Below, piece after piece: positions 39,544 to 47,352 of a stretch of 64,000 bases of DNA (its first letter is position 1; each line of letters opens with the position of its first letter). Both the position numbers and the translations under genes were made by a program. The notes under the pieces are model-generated. The model did no database searches. It was not told the DNA's origin and saw only the letters and a program-made list of their open reading frames with translations. This stretch comes from Gilliamella sp. Choc4-2 (GTDB lineage Bacteria; Pseudomonadota; Gammaproteobacteria; Enterobacterales; Orbaceae), in assembly GCF_001690355.1 (NCBI RefSeq), contig NZ_LZHG01000060.1, positions 173,061 through 237,060 on the forward strand, read 5' to 3'.

Positions 39544-40092
39544 ATTATTATTGTTAGTTTAGTCTTATGATTTATTGTAATTTTAGATTAGCATATTATT
39601 TCTCTACTAATTTTTTTAATAGGATAACTTTTTAACATTGTTTTAAAAATTATTTTATCAATCATTTAATAAAAAATATTATGTGTGTATTTTCTCTTAA
39701 AAGTGAATATTATAACGACGCCTCCATCACCTTTTCTTAAATAAAACCAAAATTAAATAACTCAAAAATTAAAAATGACCAATTTTAGAACTAGCAATTT
39801 TTCACTGAGTAAGAACTGGCAGAAAAATATCATCCATTTGATTTTTAACTAATTTTATTATTAAAAAGCATTTTAGCATTAAAATTAGTAGAATTATTAT
39901 TAAATAGGTATTAATCAAGGCGAATTGAGTACATTTAGTCTGAAAAAAAGATATACATCACTAGTTATTATCCTAGAAAAAAGCATATTCCCAATTGTTA
40001 TAAAACGATAACATAGTTAAATAAATAATGGTTATCATGCCTTAACATAAGGTCTTATTAACCTCATGCCTAATAACAATCTCAAAAAAGAA
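39544..40092. other. 549-bp gene-free region between convergent mutT and the SMR pair
   Basis: No coding frame. A 10-bp perfect inverted repeat ACTAATTTTA / TAAAATTAGT (39848-39889, 22-nt loop) is the only clear structure and may be a terminator for either side. Confidence 0.5.
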
Positions 40093-40476
40093 TCAAGATT
40101 TACGCTGTAACCTTTGTTCGGCTAATGCCAAAAATATAATACCAATAATAATAAACAGTGCGCCAAACAAACGATTTAATGTCATTTGTTCATCAAAAAA
40201 GATAACGGATACTATCATTACCGTTACCACTTGTAAATGAGAAGCAGCAAAAGCTGGTCCTACTGGTGCTTTTTTCAATAACACCATCCAAGTGATAAAT
40301 GCCCCAGTATAACCAATTATTACCAGATAAGCCCAACAATGGCTAAAAATACGCACTAACCAATCAAAACCTATTTCAAAAGGTTCTGCTGCTGATGCTG
40401 TAAGTTTAAAATTAGTTTGTCCAAAAGTATCAAAAAATAAAAGTAACACAAAACCAATTAAATAAAATTTTTTCAT
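40093..40476 (-). CDS. small multidrug-resistance/DMT-type half transporter (subunit 2)
   Basis: A 127-residue inner-membrane protein with four hydrophobic segments and the motif DTFGQTNFK in TM1. The second half resembles an EamA domain (ASHLQVVTVMIVSVIFFDE). It overlaps the preceding transporter gene by 4 bp (ATGA), so the two are translationally coupled. They probably form a heterodimer like other paired small multidrug transporters. Substrate unknown. Confidence 0.8.
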   Translation of the reverse strand: MKKFYLIGFVLLLFFDTFGQTNFKLTASAAEPFEIGFDWLVRIFSHCWAYLVIIGYTGAFITWMVLLKKAPVGPAFAASHLQVVTVMIVSVIFFDEQMTLNRLFGALFIIIGIIFLALAEQRLQRKS

Positions 40477-40841
40477 TCCATGATCCCCACTAAAACCACT
40501 CCTGTTGTAATAAAAAATATCCCCAGAAGACGCAGCAATGTTAGATGTTCTTTAAATAAAATCCTACCAGCAAGCATCACCGTAATCATATTAAATGAAC
40601 CAAGCAAAATGCCTTGAGATAATGGAACTTTACTCAAAAAAGCTAACCAAAAAATAAAGCCAACAAAATATGAGCCAAAACCAATCCAAAGCCAAAAATT
40701 TCCAAATAGTTTATGCCAATAATCCACACCTTGTTTATGTTTTGAGGTAATAGCTGCATATTTAAATGCAATTTGTCCTACAGTATCACAACTAATGTTG
40801 AGCAGCCAAAGTACAATAATTATAGTTGACACAACTGACAT
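40473..40841 (-). CDS. small multidrug-resistance/DMT-type half transporter (subunit 1)
   Basis: The 122-residue partner of the preceding protein, with four membrane segments and the matching TM1 motif DTVGQIAFK. Its start lies inside the zur gene (22-bp overlap) in another frame. GGAG sits only 1 bp before the ATG, so a GTG at 40832 is an alternative. The layout suggests that the regulator and both transporter subunits are made from one message. Confidence 0.8.
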   Translation of the reverse strand: MSVVSTIIIVLWLLNISCDTVGQIAFKYAAITSKHKQGVDYWHKLFGNFWLWIGFGSYFVGFIFWLAFLSKVPLSQGILLGSFNMITVMLAGRILFKEHLTLLRLLGIFFITTGVVLVGIME

Positions 40842-41254
40842 ACTCCATGGATTTCAAGCACACTATACTTAATCAAAAACTCGCTTTGTAGCGCCAATTG
40901 TTTAAGTTGTTTTTCAATATGCTCAGAATGTTTTTCGATAATCTTTTCACAATTATCACAAATAAACATAATTGAAATATGCTGTGGATCTTGAAAGTGA
41001 GGACAAATAATATAACTATTTGCCGACTCAACTTTATGTATAAAACCATGTTCAAGTAGAAACTCAAGTGCACGATAAATTGTTGGCGGCTTAGCTTGTG
41101 GTTCACTTATTTTGAGTAGATCTAAAAGATCATATGCACTCATTGCCTTATTTGCTGTTAACATAATATTTAAAACTGTTCGACGTTGCGTTGTCAGTTT
41201 AATACCACGTTTTTTGCATAAAGTTTCAATCTTTTCAATCATCAGATTATGCAT
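40820..41254 (-). CDS. zur: Fur-family zinc uptake regulator, Zur-like
   Basis: A zinc-responsive DNA-binding repressor. The 144 residues have a winged helix with QAKPPTIYRALEFLLEHGF, and a dimerisation/metal region with CPH, CDNC and a C-terminal CQLC that forms the structural zinc site. Zur is preferred over Fur because of TIYRALEFL and the lack of Fur's HHHDH segment. The ATG at 41254 is chosen because AAAGGA lies upstream; the longer frame from 41278 has no site. It overlaps the transporter gene downstream. Confidence 0.8.
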   Translation of the reverse strand: MHNLMIEKIETLCKKRGIKLTTQRRTVLNIMLTANKAMSAYDLLDLLKISEPQAKPPTIYRALEFLLEHGFIHKVESANSYIICPHFQDPQHISIMFICDNCEKIIEKHSEHIEKQLKQLALQSEFLIKYSVLEIHGVCQLCQL

Positions 41255-41264
41255 TTTAATTCCT

Positions 41265-41549
41265 TTACCTATGATCATTATTTTTCAACGCAGCTTTCCT
41301 TCGCCTTATTTCTTTAGGATCATTAATTAACGGACGATAAATCTCAATACGATCGCCATCTTTAACCTGTTCACTTAATTCACAACGTTTGCCAAAAATA
41401 CCGATTAGATGTTCATCTAATTGGATTTGACATAATGATAAGATATTGGATTTTATAATGGCTTGCAAAACATTAGTTGGCTCGTCGACTTGAAAATCAA
41501 TTACCGTAGAATTATTAGGTAATGCATAAACAATTTGAATATTCATCAT
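41265..41549 (-). CDS. rnfH: RatB/RnfH-family ubiquitin-like protein
   Basis: About 95 residues of the UPF0125 family with a beta-grasp fold. NIQIVYALPNNSTVIDFQV and the later GDRIEIYRPLINDPKEIRRRKA are characteristic. The start at 41549 overlaps the region just after the ratA stop, with almost no gap. Function is unclear; it is usually cotranscribed with ratA, as here, and here also with zur. Confidence 0.88.
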   Translation of the reverse strand: MMNIQIVYALPNNSTVIDFQVDEPTNVLQAIIKSNILSLCQIQLDEHLIGIFGKRCELSEQVKDGDRIEIYRPLINDPKEIRRRKAALKNNDHR

Positions 41550-41550
41550 A

Positions 41551-41979
41551 TTAATAAATCTGCCTTGCACGTTTCGAAAAAGCATTAACCATATTAGACA
41601 TAACTTCTTTAAAAACAGGTTTGAATGTTATATCTAAAAACTTACTTTGGAACTCAAAATCCAAGCTAAAACTGATTTTACACTTGTTTTCAGCAATTTC
41701 CACAAATTGCCATTTACCTGAAAAATACTTAAAAGGTCCTTCCAAAAGAGACATATCAATTGAATTAGGTTCATTAATCTGATTTAATGTCGTAAATGAT
41801 TTTTTAAAACCAAATTTTTCAACTTCAATAAACGCTGCAACGATATTATTTTGTTTTCTAATAATACCAGTTGCGATACAATCAGGAACAAATTCAGGAT
41901 AGCGAGCAATATCATTAACTAAAGCAAACATTTGCTCAATTGAATAAGGTTCAATAACTTCGTGAAATATATTTGCCAT
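41551..41979 (-). CDS. ratA: RatA-family START-domain protein (ribosome association toxin family)
   Basis: The 143 residues of a coenzyme-Q-binding/START fold (HEVIEPYSIEQMFALVND, YPEFVPDC). In E. coli, RatA blocks 70S assembly; other relatives (Coq10) bind quinones. The start at 41979 is chosen because MANIFHEV matches the family; upstream extension overlaps smpB. It is divergent from smpB by 64 bp, the same arrangement as in E. coli. Confidence 0.9.
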   Translation of the reverse strand: MANIFHEVIEPYSIEQMFALVNDIARYPEFVPDCIATGIIRKQNNIVAAFIEVEKFGFKKSFTTLNQINEPNSIDMSLLEGPFKYFSGKWQFVEIAENKCKISFSLDFEFQSKFLDITFKPVFKEVMSNMVNAFSKRARQIY

Positions 41980-42043
41980 AATAAAAATTAAAAAATAAAA
42001 TTTGTGGCATATAGTATCACGTAACTCTATAATAACGCACACT

Positions 42044-42526
42044 ATGACTAAGAAAAAATCACATAAACTGGGTTCGTCAACCATCGCATTAAACAAACGC
42101 GCACGCCATGAATACTTTATTGAAGAAGAAATTGAGGCGGGATTATCCCTACAAGGGTGGGAAGTTAAATCATTACGTGCGGGAAAAGCCAATATTAGTG
42201 ACAGTTATGTCTTACTCAAAGAAGGAGAGGCATGGCTTTTTGGTGCTACTATCACTCCACTTAATGTCGCTTCAACACATGTGGTGTGCGAACCAATGCG
42301 TACACGTAAATTACTATTAAACGAACGTGAATTAAATTCACTATTTGGTCAAATTAATCGTCAAGGCTATACAGTTGTTGCGCTTTCTCTATATTGGAAA
42401 AATGCGTGGGCAAAAGTAAAAATTGGCGTAGCTAAAGGTAAAAAAGAATACGATAAACGAACTGACATTAAAGAACGTCAATGGCAGGTAGATAAAGCTC
42501 GTATCATGAAAAATGCTCATCGATAA
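42044..42526 (+). CDS. smpB: SsrA-binding protein
   Basis: Binds tmRNA and brings it to stalled ribosomes. The 160 residues include [34 protein letters not shown], and the C-terminal [15 protein letters not shown] tail needed in the A site. The ATG at 42044 is preferred over a TTG at 42002 by homology. Its partner ssrA is about 20 kb away at 62.7 kb, not adjacent as in E. coli. Confidence 0.97.
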   Translation: MTKKKSHKLGSSTIALNKRARHEYFIEEEIEAGLSLQGWEVKSLRAGKANISDSYVLLKEGEAWLFGATITPLNVASTHVVCEPMRTRKLLLNERELNSLFGQINRQGYTVVALSLYWKNAWAKVKIGVAKGKKEYDKRTDIKERQWQVDKARIMKNAHR

Positions 42527-42547
42527 AATTGGGTTTTATGTTAACAA

Positions 42548-42578
42548 AATATTGCTAAATAATGCATTTAGCAATATT
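42548..42578. terminator. hairpin after smpB
   Basis: A perfect 13-bp stem AATATTGCTAAAT / ATTTAGCAATATT with a 5-nt loop, 21 bp after the stop. No T-tract follows; assigned by position. Confidence 0.6.
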
Positions 42579-43769
42579 AAATAGCTTATGTTCTAATAAA
42601 AAATGCACTGTATCTTAACTTCTTAAAATTCAGCAAATCATATATAATGACAACGTACATATACGCTATAATTTAAAAAATCTTCAGCACTTGCACTAAT
42701 TAGATAATAAAAATAACCTATACATATATTTAATTATAACAATATTAACAAACCTATATTGTTTTAGCTTTTTACACCAAGTGAATAACTTCAGTACTTC
42801 TTACCATCAAATTCCTGGGCACATAAAACTCGCATCCCCCTATTTTTTCATACACACTTTGAATAACTCATAATTTTTATCTAATTGCCATCACTCAAAG
42901 TTTAATCAGAATGTAATATTACCTTGCAGGTTATAAACAGCAAGATGACATTCCCTATGTGGAGTTCAAAAAATAAAAAGAAAATATTGCTGATCAATAC
43001 TGATACCCCTAAAAATTATACATATAAAACTGTAGCAGAAAACAACCCAATAAATTGACTTGTTATAAAATATCCCTGCCATAATTAGCTCTATAAAAAA
43101 TAAAACACTGCAGCTCTGAGAATGCGAAACTAAAAGCCATCTTTAACAAATTTGGGGATAAATGCGATCAACATCAAATTAATTTCGCTTGCAAAAGAAA
43201 AATGTAATATTTAGCAACTAAATATCATTAATTAAGTGGTATTGACAGGATTAAACACTAAAAAAATGAGATAAAAAAAATTAATAAACGTAAAAAAGAA
43301 CCTTAAAACAAGGTATCATATAGATTTTTAAATTGGTAATATCAAACTATTTAAGATGTCGATAAAAAAAGTAATAATTCTAATTTAAAGAATATACAAG
43401 CATCATATAAATAAATTAAATAATTAAAAATTAAAATAAAATATAATTTTTTTTGATAAAAATCATATTTTTATTCAAATAATGATAAAATATATCTTAC
43501 AACCATTAGTAAACTAACCTTATTTATATAAGCTTATCCCTCAATAAAAATACATGAAATAACGTAAAACATATATGACAATACAACAAGTTTTCATACA
43601 TCATGTTTTCAAAATATAACAACAAGGTAAGCTGTTTTTTTACTTGTCGGCTATGTAAAAATTAGTAAAAAATGGGTTAAAAAAATTAGAGTAATATTAT
43701 TTAACTCTTGCCAATTAGATGCTATTTTAAAATTATGTATAACCAATTTAGACCTCATAAAAATAAATC
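42579..43769. other. 1.2-kb gene-free region upstream of the broken exuR
   Basis: No frame of credible length or composition on either strand. The sequence is very A+T-rich and may be a decayed gene. It holds a near-perfect inverted repeat (TTTGATAAAAAT...ATTTTTATTCAAA, 43452-43479) and half-sites like AAATTGGTA, but nothing decisive. Confidence 0.5.
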
Positions 43770-44552
43770 ATGACCCAAGAACGAAATGAATATAACAACA
43801 GGCTTTATCAAGTCATCGCTACAGAGCTTAAAAACCGCATCATTAGTGGCATTTGTGCAATTGGGAGTAAATTACCTTCAGAACGTTTAATTTGCGAAGA
43901 GTTAAAAGTAAGCCGATCTGTAGTTAGAGAGGCTATTATAATGCTTGAGGTTGAAAGGTTTGTAGAAACTCGTAAAGGATCTGGTATTCATGTTATTGGC
44001 AATATTTCACAAAAAAATATTCCGGATATGTCATCAGGGTTGAATTTTGTGAAAAGTGGACCGTTTTAACTACTGCAAGCTCGTCAACTCATCGAAAGTA
44101 ACATTGCAGAATTTGCCGCAACACAAATCACCAAAAAAGACATTGTTGACTTATTGGAAATTCAACATAATGCTCAAAAAGAAGATTATTATCAAGAATC
44201 AAATTGGGATTTAAAATTTCATACTCAAATTGCAATGATAACCCGCAATAATGCTTTAGTCACAATTGTTCAAGAAATGTGGCGGCAACGAACCTTAAAT
44301 CCTTTATGGAAAAAACTTAATGAGCATATTCCAGAACATGAAATTAATAATTGGTTGGATGAGCACAATAAGATACTTGAAGCACTCATTAATAGGGATC
44401 CTAAAGCAGCAAAACTTGCTATGTGGCAACATTTAGAAAATACGAAAAGAACCTTTTTTGAAGCAGCTAACAAGGATTTTGAAATTAAACGCGATCACTA
44501 CCTATTTTCTGATAATCCTGTTATCTGTATCAATGAAAATGAGTATGACTAA
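43770..44552 (+). pseudogene. exuR: exuR, GntR/FadR-family hexuronate regulator, interrupted by one in-frame stop
   Basis: ExuR represses uptake and breakdown of galacturonate and glucuronate. Codons 1-99 give the winged helix (LPSERLICEELKVSRSVVREAI). Then TAA stands at codon 100 (44067-44069). The same frame resumes with [19 protein letters not shown] and runs through WDLKFHTQIA, NPLWKKLNEHI and AKLAMWQHLENTKRT to the natural stop. E. coli ExuR reads [21 protein letters not shown] here, so the stop replaces Glu (GAA to TAA, one base). Nothing else is disrupted, so this is recent inactivation, a sequencing error or read-through. A loss would derepress hexuronate genes. Confidence 0.92.
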
Positions 44553-44647
44553 TTTTACTAACTCATTAAACTTTTATTCACTTAATGCTATCAAACAATT
44601 AAAATTAATTGATGTTATTTTGTATTTAAAGCTCAACATAAAGCAAT

Positions 44648-44696
44648 GCTAATGTATATAAGTCCAAAATCAATACAAACCTTATTATACATTAGC
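44648..44696. terminator. hairpin between exuR and lolA
   Basis: An 11-bp stem GCTAATGTATA / TATACATTAGC with a 27-nt loop (which contains TAAG...CTTA), between convergent genes and overlapping the lolA stop. Probably bidirectional. Confidence 0.5.
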
Positions 44697-45285
44697 GCTG
44701 ATCATCTATTTCAATACCAACGGGTGGAATGAATTGGAACTTTTTAAGATCAACTTTACCAAGTTGTTGATGAGAAAGATCATAAAAACTACGCTGCCCG
44801 TCTTCTTCAATTATTGTAAAGTTTGAAATCATACCAGTAGGTAATACTGAAATAACAAAATTTTGATTAGTGCCATCATTGGATTTTAGAGTGAACAAAT
44901 CTTGTTTACGAGTTACTGTATAGGCATTCCAAATAGAATTATGGCTATCAGTAATAAGCAACATCAAACGATTATCCACCACTTTTTTTAAATCCATAAC
45001 ACTGACCTGTTCAACCGCAGGGGTATAAACCCACAAGTTTTTTCCGTCAGAAATTACCGATGTTTCGTCTGGTTCAGTCATAGTCCAATTGAAATAATAA
45101 GGTCTTGCAACCCAAAAATCTCCCTTACCTTCTTGGACAAGCTGATTATCTGCTGTTTTAACATTTTGTGAAAAACGAGCATAAAACCCGTTAACTTTAT
45201 CTAAACGTTGTTGTAAAACTTCTTTATCACCTGCCCATGCCGATATGCTAGCAAAAATTCCGAGCAATAATAAAATTTTCTTCAT
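44692..45285 (-). CDS. lolA: outer-membrane lipoprotein carrier LolA
   Basis: A periplasmic chaperone that ferries lipoproteins from LolCDE to LolB. The 197 residues begin with a signal peptide MKKILLLLGIFASISAWAG. The mature protein has the LolA pattern VNGFYARFSQNV, GKGDFWVARPYYFNW and NLWVYTPAVEQVSV. It is divergent from rarA. Confidence 0.95.
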   Translation of the reverse strand: MKKILLLLGIFASISAWAGDKEVLQQRLDKVNGFYARFSQNVKTADNQLVQEGKGDFWVARPYYFNWTMTEPDETSVISDGKNLWVYTPAVEQVSVMDLKKVVDNRLMLLITDSHNSIWNAYTVTRKQDLFTLKSNDGTNQNFVISVLPTGMISNFTIIEEDGQRSFYDLSHQQLGKVDLKKFQFIPPVGIEIDDQR

Positions 45286-45483
45286 GGCAAATCCTTACAT
45301 TCTCTTATTCGATAACCATTTACTAAAACTAATAAAGATATATTAATTTTGGTTTAATAGTTCAATCAGGTCAAAATATTACCGTTTTTTATTTCACCCG
45401 AAAAGTTATTTTCTTTTCTTTTTCACTTATTGGTGAACATGTATATAATACAATAATCTTTCTAAACTTGGACACAAAGTAAT

Positions 45484-46824
45484 ATGCCTAGTATGTCATT
45501 TGATTTTACGACTGATGAATTTAAGCCTTTAGCGGCCAGAATGCGCCCTCGTAATTTATCAGAATACATTGGGCAAACCCACCTGCTAGGAAAAAATAAG
45601 CCATTACCCAAAGCTATTGAGGCTGGCAACTTACACTCAATGATTTTATGGGGACCTCCAGGCACAGGCAAAACAACCTTAGCAGAAATTATTGCTCATC
45701 ATGCTAATGCTAAAGTTGAACGGATATCTGCTGTAACCTCTGGTATAAAAGACATACGGGAAGCGATTGACCAAGCTAAAATTAATCAACAAGCAGGTAT
45801 TCGCACAATCCTATTTGTTGACGAAGTCCACCGCTTTAATAAAAGCCAACAAGATGCGTTTTTACCTTATGTTGAAGATGGAACTGTAACATTTATTGGA
45901 GCAACCACCGAAAACCCTTCATTTGAATTAAATTCAGCTCTTCTATCTCGAGCCAGAGTATATTTACTTAAATCATTAACATCTGAGGATATAGAAAATA
46001 TTTTGCAACAAGCTATTAATGATCCCATTCGAGGTTATGGCAAAAAAAACATTATTTTACCAGTAGATACAAAAAAACAAATAGCTGAATTTGTCGGAGG
46101 CGATGCAAGACGAGCACTCAATACTTTAGAATTATTAGTGGATATGTCAGATGGAAGTGAGCTTACACCAGCTCTACTTAAAGAGGTCATAGGTGAACGA
46201 AGTGCTAGGTTTGATAACCAAGGGGATCGCTTTTACGATATAATATCTGCAGTCCACAAATCCATTCGAGGATCAGCACCTGATGCGGCGCTTTATTGGT
46301 ATGCAAGAATAATATCTGCAGGCGGAGATCCTCTCTACGTTGCACGTCGATTACTGGCTATTGCATCGGAAGATATTGGTAACGCAGATCCAAGAGCAAT
46401 GCAAGTTGCACTGGCGGCCTGGGATTGTTTTACACGAGTTGGTCCAGCTGAAGGGGAACGAGCAATTGCACAAGCGATTGTTTATCTTGCTTGTGCGCCA
46501 AAAAGTAATGCAGTATATCTTGCCTTTAAAAAAGCAATGACCGATGCACAAAAAAAACCAGACTATGATGTCCCAGAACATTTACGTAATGCACCTACAA
46601 GTTTAATGAAGAACTTAGGTTATGGTGCAGAATATCGTTACGCTCATAATGAGCCAAATGCTTTCGCTGCCGGTGAAAATTATTTCCCTCCAGAAATGGC
46701 CGATAGTAAATATTATTTTCCTACCGACCGTGGAGCTGAAAAAAATTACATTGACAAACTTGCTTGGTTAGAAGCAAAAAATCAATCGAGTTCAATCCAA
46801 CGTTATAAATCAAAAAAAAATTAA
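45484..46824 (+). CDS. rarA: replication-associated recombination ATPase RarA (MgsA)
   Basis: A AAA+ clamp-loader-like ATPase acting at stalled forks. The 446 residues have Walker [12 protein letters not shown] near residue 60, Walker [20 protein letters not shown], sensor 1 GATTENPSF and sensor 2 [11 protein letters not shown]. The C-terminal tetramerisation domain follows. The lolA/rarA pairing is conserved with E. coli. Confidence 0.96.
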   Translation: MPSMSFDFTTDEFKPLAARMRPRNLSEYIGQTHLLGKNKPLPKAIEAGNLHSMILWGPPGTGKTTLAEIIAHHANAKVERISAVTSGIKDIREAIDQAKINQQAGIRTILFVDEVHRFNKSQQDAFLPYVEDGTVTFIGATTENPSFELNSALLSRARVYLLKSLTSEDIENILQQAINDPIRGYGKKNIILPVDTKKQIAEFVGGDARRALNTLELLVDMSDGSELTPALLKEVIGERSARFDNQGDRFYDIISAVHKSIRGSAPDAALYWYARIISAGGDPLYVARRLLAIASEDIGNADPRAMQVALAAWDCFTRVGPAEGERAIAQAIVYLACAPKSNAVYLAFKKAMTDAQKKPDYDVPEHLRNAPTSLMKNLGYGAEYRYAHNEPNAFAAGENYFPPEMADSKYYFPTDRGAEKNYIDKLAWLEAKNQSSSIQRYKSKKN

Positions 46825-46990
46825 TCTAATTTTTATGACTTTTTCTAATGATACAATACTTATTAATAAGATCATCGATAAAATCTAAACATGGATAATT
46901 TAAATCTATTTTGTGAAATACTAATAATCCACATTATCTAAAAAAGTGAGGTTTATAATAAACAATTCAATGACTATGGTAATTTACGTA

Positions 46991-47019
46991 TTGACAATGG
47001 TAAATACCATTGCATAAAA
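46991..47019 (+). promoter_or_regulatory. TTGACA promoter overlapped by an 18-bp perfect palindrome
   Basis: TTGACA (46991-46996) has a possible -10 (ATAAAA) 17 bp downstream. An operator-like palindrome CAATGGTA-AA-TACCATTG (46995-47012) overlaps the -35 and spacer. It faces nrdA 330 bp away, or an unannotated RNA. The -10 is weak; the palindrome is exact. Confidence 0.5.
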
Positions 47020-47170
47020 ATATCTAAAAACAAAAATAGTTTATGCGGGAAAATTAAAGTAAACACCTTTTTTATTTTCCGCTAACATTTTAAGCTTACT
47101 TACTCATAGGTAAATCTTATCACTACCGTTTTTATTTCTATCATTATCACTCACTTTTGTTATTTTATAA

Positions 47171-47220
47171 ATTAATTGTAATTGAATTTTATTAATATAT
47201 AACATTCAATTACAATTAAT
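47171..47220. repeat. 17-bp perfect inverted repeat upstream of nrdA
   Basis: ATTAATTGTAATTGAAT (47171-47187) and its exact complement (47204-47220) enclose a 16-nt loop. It lies just before the NrdR boxes, about 346 bp after rarA. It could terminate a transcript from the 46991 promoter or act as a barrier to read-through into nrdA. Apart from the listed elements, the 46825-47340 gap has no gene. Confidence 0.85.
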
Positions 47221-47246
47221 ACACTTCTAAACAGAGATTAATAAAT

Positions 47247-47293
47247 ATCCCATATCTAGTATTAAAATGATTGATAGGTACTAAATATTGTAT
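47247..47293 (+). promoter_or_regulatory. paired NrdR boxes upstream of nrdA
   Basis: Two sites resemble the NrdR box acaCwAtATaTwGtgt: ATCCCATATCTAGTAT (47247-47262) and GTACTAAATATTGTAT (47278-47293). Each keeps the central C..ATAT.T.GT pattern. They start exactly 31 bp apart, the three-turn spacing known for NrdR pairs before nrdAB in E. coli. NrdR is an ATP/dATP-sensing repressor of ribonucleotide reductase genes. Confidence 0.8.
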
Positions 47294-47312
47294 ATTTTGT
47301 AAAGGATCCATT

Positions 47313-47333
47313 ATGATAGAAACACTAAAATAA
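47313..47333 (+). CDS. 6-codon leader ORF (MIETLK) upstream of nrdA
   Basis: AAAGGA lies 6 bp before the ATG, a better ribosome site than nrdA itself has. The ORF is ATG plus five codons and TAA, ending 7 bp before the first possible nrdA start, in another frame. It could couple translation by reinitiation. Its expression is not proven. Confidence 0.45.
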   Translation: MIETLK

Positions 47334-47352
47334 TGTAAAAATGGGTAAGGGA

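Noticed and set aside
42002..42043. TTG-started extension of smpB
   Set aside because: It lies in the ratA/smpB promoter gap; homology begins at MTKKKSHK.
43453..43466. FNR-like site TTGATAAAAATCAT upstream of exuR
   Set aside because: One mismatch to TTGAT-N4-ATCAA in strongly A+T-rich DNA; several such matches are expected by chance.
43330..43755. ExuR-operator-like half-sites (AAATTGGTA and TAACCAATTT)
   Set aside because: Only single half-sites match; the opposing halves do not, and the composition favours chance.
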